Shown: positions 30,001-45,000 of the stretch, piece by piece
Layout of the letters: the number at the start of each line of letters is the position of its first letter
Position numbering within the stretch: position 1 is the first letter of the stretch
Source: Tridacna crocea
Taxonomy: Eukaryota > Mollusca > Bivalvia > Cardiida > Cardiidae
DNA: 64,000 bases
Reading direction: 5' to 3'
NCBI GenBank assembly: GCA_943736015.1
Contig: OX031063.1
Location: 43,540,672-43,604,671 of the forward strand
Notes under the pieces: generated by a model
Seen by the model: only the letters and a program-made list of their open reading frames with translations
Told to the model about the DNA's origin: nothing
Database searches by the model: none
Program-made: the position numbers and the translations under genes

Positions 30001-33000
30001 TTACGTAGACTGGCAAACTAAAACTGGCAAAAAAGTAATGCAACCTGTAAATTTGAAACACATGAGGCAAATCTGGAAAAAGGAGGCTTCATGCATTCCT
30101 GTGATACATCATACCAGTCAAGTCATTTTATAATCAATGATCTCTAAAACCAATTTAGTCTGACAATAGATTGAATCATGGGATAGAATGGTCCTTTTAA
30201 AAGTAAAGACTAGATCAATAACAAAAGTATCGGCCCAGGTCAGCCTGTGCAGACTGCAGGCTGATCTGGATTGACACTATTTGTAAAAGTATTAAACCCC
30301 TTTTTCACAGAACATAATTTACGCACATATTGACATGTATATGTATCTATTTTCTGATTCCTCATTCATGTAGTTTTCTATATTTCAGAAGGGTGTTTTG
30401 TAAGAAATCTATTAACCCATTACCACACAATCCCTACTTTTGACACCCCTGAGAAAGAAGCCATTTGAAAACATTGTGGGAAACGGAGGAAATGCTGGTA
30501 ACCAGCATTTTCTCCTTTTCCCACAATGTTTTCTACCCTTCACAAAACAAATTTCAAATTTTCAGTCACTTTTATTTTGTCATCTGCAAATGCTTTCAAT
30601 TTGCACCAGTCTAAAATATTGTCTTTTGGTAATGGGTTAAACATCTTGTTTGATCAGTTAATTGATTATCCAGAAATGACTTCTATCTATTTACCTGTTT
30701 TATTTGTATTTTGACTGAGGCATATATCAAACTGTTACAGGCTGGATTAATCCTAACATATTTTTATACAACAGGAATAGTTATGTAACATTTAAGTTTT
30801 TGTTGCATTTGACAGATATTTCCGACCATGGAATTATTTGAAATAATGTTGAAGGGAGAATAAATAGTCATGAATCTGTCAGGAAGGCATTACAGTTTAC
30901 TTACTGTCAATTCTTTTGAAAAAAAAAAAAGAATAAAGTCAGCATGCATTACATTTTACATTTTGTGAAAAGAGAATTTCATGCATACCAATGGTGCATG
31001 TAACAACCAAGACCCCACAAAATAATGGATCAACAGAATATGTTTTTTCTAAGAATCAACTTAATCATGAGGTAGTACACTCCTTGGACAAACATAAAAT
31101 TTACAATGAGCAAGAAGTTTTGACCCTAAGCAGGTCTATTAGCCCTTTCCCAAACAAGTCCTGTTTTTTACGTGTCTGCAGTAAAAGTCTTTGAAAACAC
31201 TGTGGGAAAAAGGAGAAATTGCTCATAATGAGCTTTTCCCAGAGTGTTTTCTATCCTTTTTGAGAACTTTCTGCAATTTTCTCCAAATCTTAAATTGTCG
31301 TCTGCAAACTCTTGCTGTTTGGAAGGGTCCAAAGTTTGATGTTTGGGAAAGAGTTAAGGTTGATGTGAGTTGATACCTTTTTTTTACAGATGCTGTAACC
31401 CTCTTTTCACAAAATGGTGCTCAAATGTCTTTAACTCATTAACAAACGACAAAATTTTAGATTTGTCTAAATCAAAAGCATTTGCAGACGACAAAATAAA
31501 AGTGACTAAAAATTTGAATTTTGTTTTGTGAAGGGTAAAAAACATTGTGGGAAAAGAAGAAAATGCTGGTTACCAGCATTTTCTCCTTTTCCCACAATGT
31601 TTTCTAAAGGCTTCTTTCTCAGGGGCGTCAAAAGTAGGGATTGTGTGGTAATGGGTTAAAGAAAATAATTATGATCAATTACACTTACCAATTATGATGT
31701 TAGGTTCCGGGGTTATTCCAATCAATTTCTGTATTTGAACAAGGGTAGACCTAGCTTCTTCCATCTCTTGAAACAGTAACAGAACATCTTCTCGCATTCC
31801 AGCCCCTGGTGGAATACCTCCAAAAGTTTTACGTTTAAGAACAATATTGGCTCTGTTTGTTTGTGGGTCTACTGGAAGTCCATCATAGGAATCCATTTCC
31901 ATTATGACTGCATAGATATGATATCTGGTGAAAATGAAAAATTAAAATACGTGTATAAACTTTTCATCTAAATTAATTGATCTAACTATATAATACATAC
32001 TGTTCAAGAAATATTTTGTAAATATGATCACTGAATCAATCTCATTTTACCCCTTACCAGAAAATTCTCTGACCAATAGGAATGAAAGCTTTGGAAACTA
32101 GAAAATGCTAGTTATCTACACTTTCTTCTTTTCCCCATAATGTTTTCTACCTTTCACAGATAAATTCTAATATTGTGACACTATTACTTTGTCTACCTTT
32201 CCACAGATAAATTATTATTTCACACCTACAACTTAACATCCAATGAAATAGCTTTAATAATACCATTTGAGTACAGAATATCTTGGCCTATATTAGACGC
32301 CGTAGAGTCCAATACAGATTTTTCAAAAAGAGGCAAGAGTCTAATACCGATTTTTCAGAATGAGGCAAGAGTCCAATACAGAATTTTCAAAATGAGTCTA
32401 AGTCCAGTATGGATTTTTCAAATCGAGGCTGGAGTCTAATACAGATTTTTCAAAACAAAGCTAGAGTCCCTAATATTGATATTGGACCGGAAGAGTAATT
32501 TACCGCAGTCTGCTGTATAAAAAGCAACTTCAAACCCCTCTTTTGATATGCTTTGATTTTTTTTTTTCTAAATTCAAATTGAAATTACCCTATATGTTTT
32601 CTACCCTTCACAAAACAGATTTCAAATTTTCAGTCACTTTTATTTTGTCGTCTGCAAATGCTTTCAATTTGGACAAGTCTAAAATTTTGTCATCTGGTAA
32701 TGAGTTAAAAAAAACTTGTAAACCTACTATAAAGATCTTTGTCAGATAAAAAATTTTTTCACTTTTCCTTATCAAAAAATATTTCTTTACAAAAAATTTA
32801 AAATTTCTAAAAACAGGTACGGTAACCAAAGAGGTTCAACATAATACTGAAAAAAAGCGCAACTTACTTTCCTCCGACTACTGAGGCAAACTCTCGTAGA
32901 AATCTGACAGTTTCAGAATTATCACAGTTATATGAGACAACATGAACAGGAGGTTTCTTGTCTAAGGCACAAATCTGTGATAAGGGAGATTAGTAAAACA

Positions 33001-36000
33001 AAGATGAGTTATGAGTATTAACCCTTTCCTAAACAATCCCTGGTTTTTACGACCCTGAGATAGAAGCCTTTTGAAAACATTTTGGGAAAAGGAGAAAATG
33101 CATATGAGTCATCTACTTCATAACAAAATCTAACAAGAGGGCCATGATGGCCCTGTATCGCTCCACTGGCTAATTCGTAAAAACACTACAAGCCAAACAT
33201 TACATTATTTGGCCCACTGGTTTCAAACTTGAGGGCATACAATTTTTTTCCATAAAAACCTACAAAAAAGTTGTGACCCCTGGGCAAATCCAATTTTGAC
33301 CACAAAGCTATAATTACTTGAATCCTGGTGGAAGTCTACACTAAGATAAAGCCCCGTACCAAATAATACAGGTTTAGAATGTGTGGTTATAAACAAGAAG
33401 ATTTTCAAAGTTTTCTCAATAAAAGCACTGTAAAACATAAAACCCATGAGACAGGGCTAAATTTAGTGGTCCTAGTCTTTATTATGGTTAGTAACAAGAT
33501 GACTTAGAAAGTTTTCACCACAAAAGCCATGTAAAACTTGTGACCCCTGGTGTGGGGACAAACTTGACCCTAAGGCTATAATTTGGGCCCTCCTGGTAGA
33601 GGCCCACTAGATAAAGCTACATGCAACATTTGGTAGCCCTAGGCCTTATGGCTAGGTACAAGTAGATTTTTAAAAAATTCCCAATATGAGCCCATGTAAA
33701 ACTTGTGACCCCCAGGACAGGACCAAATTTGACCCTAGGGCTACAATTTGGGCACCTTTGGTAGACAACCACTTGATAAAGCTAGTTGCAAAATTGAGTA
33801 GCCCTAGGCCTTATGGCTTGGTACGAACAGATTTTTATAGTTTTCACTTTTCACTATATAAGCCCATATAAAACTTGTGACCCCCGGGGTCAGGTCAAAT
33901 TTGACCTCTTGGCTATCATTTGGGCACTCTGGGTAGAGGTCTATTAGATAAAGCTACATGCCAAATTTGGTAGCCCTAGGCCTTATGGCTAGGTACCAGA
34001 AGGATTTTAAAGTTTTCCCTATATAAGCCCATATAAAACTTGTGACCCCCAGGGTGGGCCAATTTTGACCCCAGGGCTATTATTTGAAGGAACTTGGTAG
34101 AGGTCCACTAGATAAAGTTACATGCCAAATTTGGTAGCCCTAGGCCTTAAGGTTTCAGAGAAGAAGATTTTTAAAAATTTTCAATATTTTTCAGTTTTGT
34201 TGCCATGGCAACCAGAGTTTTTGAAGGATACAAAGGATACAAAGAGTCTGCTAATTTTTCTTTCTACATTTTAAATGCCTAGAAACAAATCCTATCATTC
34301 GGGTCACATTCAGTATGTTGTCAGTAAGTGCATCTATTGTAGACAAGTGTAAAATATTGTTGTAATTGCCTGGTCAAAATAAACAAGGCAAATTCTTGCA
34401 TTAACTTACACACTCTAAATGTGCTGTTATTCTTCTGTTCATTTATTATCCTATGGGCAGCTAAAATCATTCGTAAAATACAAATGAGTAGATCCAAGAT
34501 CAGACAGCATGTTCTCTGAAGACTAAAACTGATCTAGTACACCATCCTTAACTCTTTACCACACAAGAAAATTTTAGACTGGTCCAAATTGAAATCATTT
34601 GCAGACGACAAAATAAAGGTGACTGAAAAATTGAAATTTGTTCTGAGAAGGGTAGAAAACACTGTGGGAGAAGGAGAAAATGCTGGTTACCAGCATTTTC
34701 TCCTTTTCCCACAGTGTTTTCAAAAAGCTTCTTTCTCAGGGGCGTCAAAAGTAGGGATTGTGTGGTCACGGGTTAAAAGCAAGTAAAACTACTGTCAGTA
34801 ATGAAAAAAAAATGAAAGCATGAAAACTCATGTCCTACCTTTTCTTTGAGCAATTGTCTACAACTATCACTTGAAGAGCCCTCACTATATAGGTATACAG
34901 CTTCATTCTGAAAAAACATGATTGCCCAAAGGTTATGTTTATTAGGCTTGTCTTCAACCAATCAACGTCTCCTCAAGATTTAGGAGGCGTGGCTTGACTG
35001 ACGACATGCTAACATAAAAAAAAAATGTGCTCGATTCCCTATTCATTGATCGCCACTCTTCCCCTTTCAGTCACGTGTACTTACTTTGCTCCTTATGTTT
35101 GAAAGTGACATATAGGCCCATGGGGCCGGGTGTTTATATTCATTTGTTATCAGTCATACTTTGTTAATTCATGCACATGTCACTATAATAAAATATTTAC
35201 TTACTTATAAGAAGAGAGTTTTGTGAAAAGGAAATGCATACCTGGCCTTTGTCTTATCTTAACCCTTTACCCCATAGATACTCATTTTGACGTTATCAAC
35301 AACAGACAGCTTTTGAAAACATTGTGGGAAAAGGAGAAATTGCTCGTAACGAGCAATTTCTCCTTTTCCAACAAAGTTTTCCACTCAATCAGATATTTGT
35401 ATCCTCATTTGTCCATTTTTTTGACATCATATCTTTATTTGCTGCTGAAATGGAAGAGCCTCAAATTGGCATATCAGATAAAGGGTTAACTCATTTCAAC
35501 ACAAAAAAAATTTGAACTTGACCAAACTGAAAGCATTTGCAGATGGCAATATAAATGTGGTTCGAATGATGGAAATTAACTTTGATAGGATAAAAAAAAA
35601 TGTGAGAAGCGGAAAAAAAGCTTGTTACTACAAAGTTATCAAAGGGCTTTTTCCTCATGTTTGTAATGAATAACACTCTTACAAGCATAAAAGTTCGCAC
35701 AAATGCACAGCTGAAATAAAAACCGCATCTGGCAGGATTTGAACCCATGCCGATAATTATTCCCATTTTTCTTTAGGTTTAAAAGACTGAGCTAAAGACA
35801 TTCATGCAATTGTTAGGTATCGTATTTAAATCAGGACAGAGCCGTGCAGGAAGGAGTGTCTCCCATAACACACACCCCTCTTCACCCTTTACCAAACGAC
35901 AATAGTTTAGGCTTGTCCAAATTGAAAGCATTTGCAGATGACAAAATAAAAGTGACTGAAAATTTGAAATTTGTTTTGTGAAGGGTAGAAAGAAAACATT

Positions 36001-39000
36001 GTGGGAAAAGGAGAAAATGCTGGTTACCAGCATGTTCTCCTTTTCCCGCAATGTTTTTAAAAAACTACTATTCCAGACCCGTAAAAACCAGAGATTGTTT
36101 GGGAAAGGGTTAAGAAAGGTTTAGAATGCAGTGCTTAACATTTTTACTTATCAACCTACTTGTTTATCTTCCAAAGCTCTGAGCATAGCCTCTACACAGG
36201 AAGTGTTTGATACACCAGCTAGTCTATCCAAGTCCCATAACCATTGTATAGCACCCTGGATTGTATCATGTGTGACTGGAACACAGTTCTCCTGGTACAT
36301 TTTAATTTCATCTGAAGCTCTGTTAGGAGATAAACAAAAGGAATGTGTAAAATGATAAAAAGGAAGTGTACAGTGATCAATAAAACTTGTCCTTGAAAAG
36401 GTAGGAAACATCTTGGAAAAAGGCATCACGCTGGTAATAACCAGTATTTTCTACATTTCATTATGTTTTCAGTCTTTCTTCATAGGGACTGTAATAAGAC
36501 ATAATGCTTGGTAAAATGCTAAAGACTGACTTACGTATTTTGAGAAATCAATGATGTTCTGCATCTGATTTTTATTAAACATGTTAGAGAGTCAACGAAA
36601 TGAACACTTACAGGAAATACCAAAAAAAGTTTAGACTGTTGTATAGTCATTGAATAAACTGACTCTTTTGAAAAATTCATATATTACTTTTACAAAGTGG
36701 TAAAGGCTGTATAAATAAGCCATGCTCTGAGAAATGGGAGCTTAATGCATCTGAAAAAACGTTTCGACTGACATCAGCACATGCTGATCTTAGTCAAAAC
36801 TTTTTGCTAATAATTTTTATCCCATTACCACACGATCCCAACTTTTGACGACCCTGAGAAAGAAGCCTTTAGAAAACATTGTGGGAAAAGGAGAAAATGC
36901 TGGTAACCAGCATTTTCTCCTTTTCCCACAATGTTTTCTACCCTTCACAAAACAAATTTCAAATTTTCAGTCACTTTTATTTTGTCGTCTGCAAATGCTT
37001 TCAATTTGGACAAGTCTAAAATATTGTTGTTTGGTAATGGGATAAGTCAATTTTCTGCATGACTATCTTACCTAATAATTCTGTTGCTAGTTAGATAAAA
37101 CAGATTTCGTAAATACGTAATTACTGTATATCATGATTTGCTTGTATCACAAAATGGCAGTAAACCCCCATTTTTGTCTGGGCATGGCTCATGTTTTAGG
37201 GCATAAAGAGTAGAGGATTGACATAGCTTTATGAAAACACCACATTCTCTTGTTACCTAATCAAATTAAATTTGGCAATCTGTGTGACTTGTTCATAAAT
37301 GACCCTTTCCAAAGCCATTCTGTATAAGTCAAACTGTTGCGGAGACATGTTACGAATGTCTAGGACAATGGTGATAGCTTTCTCTTCAATCACGCCAAAC
37401 AATCGGCGACTCTCTGTAGTTAGCCATTCCAGTCGTCTCTTATACAGGTTTAACGCTTGTTGCAGACGGCCTTCAAGTTGGCGAAGTTTATCTCTTCCAC
37501 ATGTTACCTGTGAAACAAAAGATATCACAAATATGAAGAAGGTGATCATAATTTACTCTAAGAGCATCAAATACTCATTTTAATTTGAACAGAAAATCCT
37601 AAATAAAATGCAGACAACAAATTAAATGTAGCTCAAATAATAGAATATGCACCAAAGAGTGAAGAAAGCATTGTGGAAAAGGAGAAAATGCTAGATATCA
37701 TTGTTCTCTCCTCTAAACCTCAGGGTTTTTTTTATTCTTTCAAAGACAAACTCTAAGATTTCAGAAATATCCACTTCTTGCTTGCAAAAGCCTTTTCTAT
37801 GAAAGAGTCTAAAATTTTGTCAAATTGAAAAGTGTTGACCCTTTACCATACAATGAAGACTTTTGAGGACTCTGAGGAAAAAGCCTTTTGAAAACACTGT
37901 GAGAAAAGGAGAAAATGCTGGTAACCAGCATTTTCTCCTTTTTCCACAAAGTTTTCTACCCTATCAAAACAAAATTACGTGATTTGAGCCACTGTCAAAT
38001 TTTCATCTGCAAATGCTTTCAATTTGGACAGGTAAAAAAATTTGACATGTGTTAAACATAGTTAATTAGAAATGGTTTTATTTTTTTATAAGATACAAAA
38101 ACACCTTACATTGTACATCTTCCCATCTGGTCTCATCAGCTGATTAAATAAGCCCTCTGCATATCTGGATGATACAGGTCTCTTGATCGTCCAATCAAAG
38201 TCTACAATACATAGAATTATCCAATCAAAGTTAACAACACATAAAATAATGCAATCAAAGTCTTCAGTACATAAAATTATTCCATCACAGAGTGAAATAC
38301 AAAATATTGTCCAAAGTCAACAATACATAGGATTATTATAGGAAAGTCTAGAATATACCGTAATCCAATCAAAAGCCAAATATACATACTATCTAGACAA
38401 AGACTTAACCCATTACCACACGAGAAAAATTTAGACTGGTCCAAATGGAAAGCATTTGCAGACGTAAAAATAAAGGTGACTGAAAAATTGAAATTTGTTC
38501 TGGGAAGGGTAGAAAACACTGTGGGAAAAGGAGAAAATGCTAGTTACCAGCATTTTCTACTTTTTCCACAGTGTTTTCAAAAGGCGTCTTTCTCAGGGGC
38601 GTCAAAAGTAGGGATTGTGTGGTAATGGGATAAAGGAGTAAAAATTGTCTCTTTTTTTTTCTCTCTAAATAACTCACAACTGAAAACTCTGACTGGTACC
38701 TCTCATTTGAATTAAATTCTCCCTTTGCATTCTTTTAATCCTTTACAACACAATGACTACTTTTAACGTCCCTGAAAGAGAAGGCTTTTGAAAAACATTG
38801 TGGGGAAAGGAGAAAATGCTGGTAACCAGCATTTTCTCCTTTTCCCACAATGTTTTTCTACACAATCAAAGAAAAATAATTTGATATGAGTCACAAAGAA
38901 ACTGTTATCTGCAAGTGCCTTGAATTCAGACAAGTCTAAAATTTTCTCATGTGGTAAAGGGTTAAAATGGATGCTGCAAAATGAGGAGAAATGCCTCTCA

Positions 39001-42000
39001 GGTTATGTGTTCAGTGAAGAAATCATTTCAGGCAAAGGTTACATGTTCAGTGAAGAAATTATTTCAGGCATAGGCTACATGTTCAGTGAAAAATCATTTC
39101 AGGCATAGGTTATATGTTCAGTGAAGAAATCATTTCAGGTATAAGTTATGCATTCAGTGAAGAAATCATTTCAGGCATAGGTTACATGTTCAGTGAACAA
39201 ATCATTTTAGGCATAGGTTGTGTTCAGTGAAGAAATTATTTCAGGTACAGGTTATGCGTTCAGTGAAGAAATCATTTCAGGTATAGGTTATGTGTTCAGT
39301 AAGAAATCATTTCAGGTATAGGTTATGTGTTCAGTAAGAAATCATTTCAGGTGACCTCTCCTCCTAACTCATTACTGAACTGTAAAATGATGGACTTGTC
39401 AGAATTCAAAGCGTTTGCAGACAAGTAAAATTTGTCACAAAATGATGAAATCTACCTTTGAAGGCATTGAAAACATTGTGAGAAAAGGAGAAAATGCTGG
39501 TTACCAGCATTTTCTCCTTTTTGCACAATGGTTTCGAAAGTCTTCTTTCTTAGGATCACTGAAATTCAGGCTTTGGAACTTTGAGTGGGAAAAAAGAAAA
39601 AGCATTAAATAATTTTTTACCTTCACTCATTTTAAAACCAATGGCTGGTAGAATCTGCATAATGGAAAGTTTGTTTTTCTGTAGTCCATAATTCTGAAGC
39701 CATTTTTTGGTGGAGATCAGTGCTCTTACATCAAGCTCCCATTCTTTACTGGGCGTCTTCTTGATGCTAACTTCTGGGTTGTAATCTTCTTGGCTTTTGA
39801 CTATAACAGCTGATGGGGCTTCATTCAAAACTCTCTGGCTCATGTCAAATGACACTCCTGAAAAAATAAGAATTAAGAGCTTTGCAAAGCAGCACATTAT
39901 ACGCCCCAAAGGACTTGTCCATTTAATGGTGAAAATCTTGAATACCTGCAGATATCCAAATTTTAAAATTCTCATGCACAACTACATATCATAGAGATTT
40001 GTTGTAAGTTTAAACTCATTCGGATGAAAACTGTAGGAGTTGCGTGCACAAGATATTGCTAACAGATGGACAGACAGATGGACGGATGGATGACTGGGGC
40101 CATAAAAAAAAATCAATAAAACATCAACTTAACTCTTCACTGAGTGAAAAATTTCTCAACCTTTGCAAATTGAAAATATTTGCAGACAATAATTAAAATG
40201 TATCTAAAATGATTGAATTTGTCTGAGACAGGATGGATAACATAGTAGGAAAATGCTACTGATTACCAACATTTCCTCCTTTCCTCACCATGTTTTCAAA
40301 AGGTCTTCTGCCCCAGGGTCATTAAAACCCAGGACTGTTTGGTAAATGGTTGAACCTTTTTAAAGAATCCCTTTCTATAACTTTCCAGGGAAATGAAGGC
40401 TTCAGAAAGCATTGTGCAAATAGGAGAAAATGCTGATAACTGTCGAAATTGAAAGTACTTACGGAATAAATTACATATAACTCAAATGATAATTTCTGTC
40501 CTTGGTAGGGTAGAAAACATTGTGGGAAAAGGAGAAAGTGCTGGTTAACAGCATTTTCTCCTTTTTTCACAATGTTTCTAAGGGCTTACTCTTTTGGGAT
40601 TGTTAAAACTCAGGATTGTGTGGTAAAGAATTCACTCTTTACCACACAATCCCGACTTTTAACAACGCTGAGAAAGAAGCCTTCTGAAAACATTGAGGGA
40701 AAAGGAGAAAATGCTGGTAACCAACATTTTCTCCTTTTCCCACAATGTTTTCTACCCTTTCCAAACCAAATTTCAGATTTGGAGTTGCATCGATTTTGTC
40801 TTCTGCAAATGCTTCCAATTTGGACTAGTCTAAACTTATGTTGTTTGCTAAAGAGTTAACCCATTACCACACAACCCCTACTTTTGATGCCCCTGAGAAA
40901 GAAGCCTTTAGAAAACATTGTGTGAAAAGGAGAAAATGCTGGTAACCAGCATTTTCTCCTTTTTCAACAATGTTTTCTACCCTTCACAAAACAAATTTCA
41001 AATTTTCAGTCACTTCCATTTCGTCGTTGGAAATACTTTCGATTTAGACAAGCCTAAAATATTGTTGTTTGGTAAAGAGTTAAACAGGGCTCAAACAATG
41101 AAATTTGTGTCTAAAAGAGATGAATTTAAGACACTGTGTTCATAGGAAATAACACTGGCTGCAGGCATTTTCTCTTATTCCAACAATTTGTTATAAGTTT
41201 TTACTCCACAAAATCCTTAAGACTCAGGACTGTGCAGAGAAGCATTAACTCATTACTCAAACATCAATATTTTAAGCTTGTCCAAATCGAAAGCATTTGC
41301 AGACAACAAAATAAAAGTGACTGAAAATTTGAAATTTGTTTTGTGAAGAGTAGAAAACATGGTGGGAAAAGGAGAAAACGCTGGTTACCAGCATTTTCTC
41401 CTTTTCCCACAATGTTTTCTAGAGGCTTCATTCTCAGGGTCGTCAAAAGTAGGGATTGTGTGGTATTGAGTTAAATAACCAACTAGAAAAAGATACAAAA
41501 GAGAGCAGCTTACTGTCAGAATACGCCATCTTCTTATATGGGTCCACAGCTAACATTGTTTCCATCATCTTGGTGGTTGTATTGCTTAATTGTGCCGAAA
41601 CCTCAATTCTTCATGTGACTTTTTTTTACCAGTTAGAGTATTAAGCAAGAGCAAAACATCATGTCCTAATGTACCTGGAAAATAATTATTCCTGTAAGCT
41701 ATAACTACTTTTTTAGGAAAGTTGTTTTCACATATTAAGCAAAAATGCTTAATCAATAATCATTAAACCATTACCACACAATCGCAAGTTTTAACAACTC
41801 CAAGTAACAAGGCTTTTTAAAACAATGTGGAAAAAGGAAAAAATGCTGGTATCCAGTATTTTCTCCTTTTTCCACAATGATTTCTTCTCCCTAGAGACAA
41901 GTTTTTTTTATCTGGGCCCGTATTCACCAACCATTCTTAAGAACGTTCTTTGTCTCATTCTACTTTTTTCTACGTTTGTAAGTAATACAACTTCTGGTTG

Positions 42001-45000
42001 GCTAAACCATAAAAAGTTAAAATTTTACCACTCACTTTTCTTCAAATAACTTTTTTTCTCTATTAGCTAGAGCCTTTTTTCTTTCCATCAAACAAAGGCT
42101 TCTGTGGCTAAAATCTAGTTTGACTATTTACTGATGCATAGGCAGCAGTAATGTCCATGTAAGGCATAAAAGTACAGTTATGAGTTGATTCAGTTAAGAC
42201 CACAGATATCTACGTCAACACAACTACTTAATCAAATATTTATACATGGATCATAACATTACAATTTACTCTTTTAGGTGAAACTTGGCTTACTTTCATA
42301 TTATAACACTGATACCCATAAAAACATGAGAATTGAAAAACAAAGTCACAAAAAATTAAAGCCTATGAATTAAGAAACATACCTTTTTTCAACCGGAAAA
42401 AGTAGTGTGAATTGTAAAAAAGGCTTTTCAATATCATATCAATGAGAATTCTTTGACCAGTGTGGATATAGAAAATTAAGGCTTTGTTTGCATAGATCTA
42501 TATCTTTGCCAAACAACATTTTGGCCTTGTCCAAATTGAAAGCATTTGCAGACGACAAAAAAAAATGTAAATCATATTGAAATTTCATTTGGAAAGGGTA
42601 AAAAAAACATTGTTGGAAAAGGAGAAAATGCTGTTTACCAGCATTTTCTCCTTTTCCCACAATGTTTTCAAAGACTTTCTTTTTCAGGGTTGTTGAAAAA
42701 CGGGACTGTGTGGTAAAGAGTTAAGCAAGCAAGTGGACATCATAATTAAAAAGTAGATTACATTTTCACCATACGGTCAAATCTTTTAATGACTTTGAGG
42801 AAAATGCTTTTTTAAGACTTTGCTAAAAATAGAAGAAACTGTGAATCCAAGATCAGAGAGCACACAACGTACAGTTTAATCTTGATCTGCACTCAGATGT
42901 CCATATAAAAACTGAACTTGAGTCAGCACTCAGATAGAGAAACAAGTTTTTAAAACTTATATTAATCTCTCTCGAATCTGCTTTCTAGGAACTACTCCAG
43001 TGCTAGTGCCGAATGTGTGGGCAATGAAAAATCCATAAGTTGACAACCACTCCCTTCCGTCAAACTTCTACCTCACAATTATGGACACAATAAAAGCACC
43101 TTCATAACATAGGTATAACTTCTATTACGCTCACCACGCATGTGCGTAACGTAAAAAAATCGAGAATAGGTCATAGGTTGCCTCTTTTCGCGTATTTTAC
43201 AGTTTTTGGATGTTTTCTAAAACAGCCAAGATCAGAAATATCTTGACTTTACTGCTCCAATTCCATTCAGCTGATTCCGAATTGCTCTCTTCACCTGCCT
43301 CTAAAATGGCCAACTTCGGCGTGCGTATAATTTACTTCTTCCTGGTTATGCCTATGCATAAGGTTGGATTTCTACCAAATGATAAAATTTTAAAAATCGA
43401 AAAAGAATTTTTTCTTAATGAAAATTTATGTTGTTTGTATATATACTGTGTTCTCCTTTCTCCGTTCACCTAAGCGTAAATAAGCTCACAAAATTCACAT
43501 TTTCAGTCAAGGAATCAAAATTTTCGTGTAATGATCAAATATAAAATCTGAATCAAACTTGTAACTGAAAAAAGTCACTACAACTTGCATCAAAAGGTTC
43601 GATCTGGGGATTTTTTCAAACCTACCTCGCCAACCTGGGTAGTATGGCCACTTTCTAATTTTTCCATTCATTTGATTGAATGTCAAGGCTGGTAGCTAAA
43701 GGCTGATAAATATTCTACACTCTAGTTCAGACAGACTAGCTTATTCATAGTAAAGGGTAAACACAACCCTTTTAGGCGTATTTGAATTTGAAAAACATTG
43801 AAAATTTGCTTTTATTGTATCTAATGAAATATTTTCTTCCAAATTGTGAAAATTACTCTCTTTTGTTGCATTTTTGTGTCTTATTCGATAGAAAAATGGT
43901 ATCGATGTAGGTTAGGATGTTATTCATAATATCTGACAGAGTAGAATAGAACCAGGGTGGAACAAAACGTCACGAGCGCTTATTCCTTCCGCTTTAGTAC
44001 ATGAACGGAGAAGCGAGAAAGAACGGAGAAATGAGAAAAGGCCATACAGTATAGATATAAGGCGGAAATTTTGTCTGGAAAATACTAGAAGCACATTTGT
44101 CGTAGCTTTACATGCAACGGCTTATCGCAGTATTAGAAAATAATACATGTGAGTTTCCTCTCTTGTAGTAAATTTTGGGTATAGCTAAACAGCGAAATGA
44201 ACTTCCTTTCGCTTCCTTTCGCGAAAGGAACATAATGCCCACGAAAGGAAGATTGTTTTCTATGAAAAAAGCGTTTTTCTTGCGAAAGGAAGGTGTTTTT
44301 GGAAAATTAACGTCAAATCTTTCGTACGGTTGAAATAAAATTGTTGGGATTGAGCGTTTGAGGCCGAAAAATCGTGTTTTAGTAATCGCCGTAAATGGTG
44401 TTACTATAAATAGCATTTCCTTCCTAAAATTGAGTTTCTTTCACGAAAGGAAGATTTTTGCCCGCAAGTAATGCTTATCCCACGACATGATTTTATAGAT
44501 AATGAAATATCTCTTTTGAAGTAGGTACCCCTTACAGATTAAATTTCAGCTTTTTTTCAATGATAGTGTGTAGTGAATTTGTTATTTATGATTTTGCAAA
44601 GTTTCTTTTAGAGGAAAATTCCATTCATGAAAACAGGGACCATATGTAATAGACTATATGTACATTTTACAATCCCTGATGAAAGGAAAATTCACTCCGA
44701 GCTACGCAAGATTTCTATTCCTATCGAAAATAGGATTTCTTTCCCAAGTTTAGTACATTTTCGCAACATAAATGAAATTTAAAGCCGGTTTAATTTAACT
44801 CTTTACATCCCCCCTCAAAAAAGAAAGAAGTGTTTTAGTGGCGCTTTCTTTGTGTAAAAAAAAAGGGGGTTTCTTTTCTAAAATGCATGTTTTCTCGATA
44901 TGATTTGAATTAAGATGTTGAACAGTTTCAAACCAAAAACTCCAGTCTTAGTAGATCTAGTAGGGTGAGCGCTCTTCCACGAAAGGAAGGTATTTTTGTT

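Noticed and set aside
30991..31194. Plus-strand frame MVHVTTKTPQNNGSTEYVFS
   Set aside because: No splice signals, no recognisable domain, and it runs into a MITE.
39001..39352. CRISPR-like regular repeat
   Set aside because: No unique spacers; consecutive units are direct tandem copies, as expected for a minisatellite in a eukaryotic genome.
43306..43377. ATGGCCAACTTCGGCGTGCG as a first exon (MANFGVRIIYFF)
   Set aside because: Lies inside intron 1 on the opposite strand, no homology recognised, and no convincing downstream exon.
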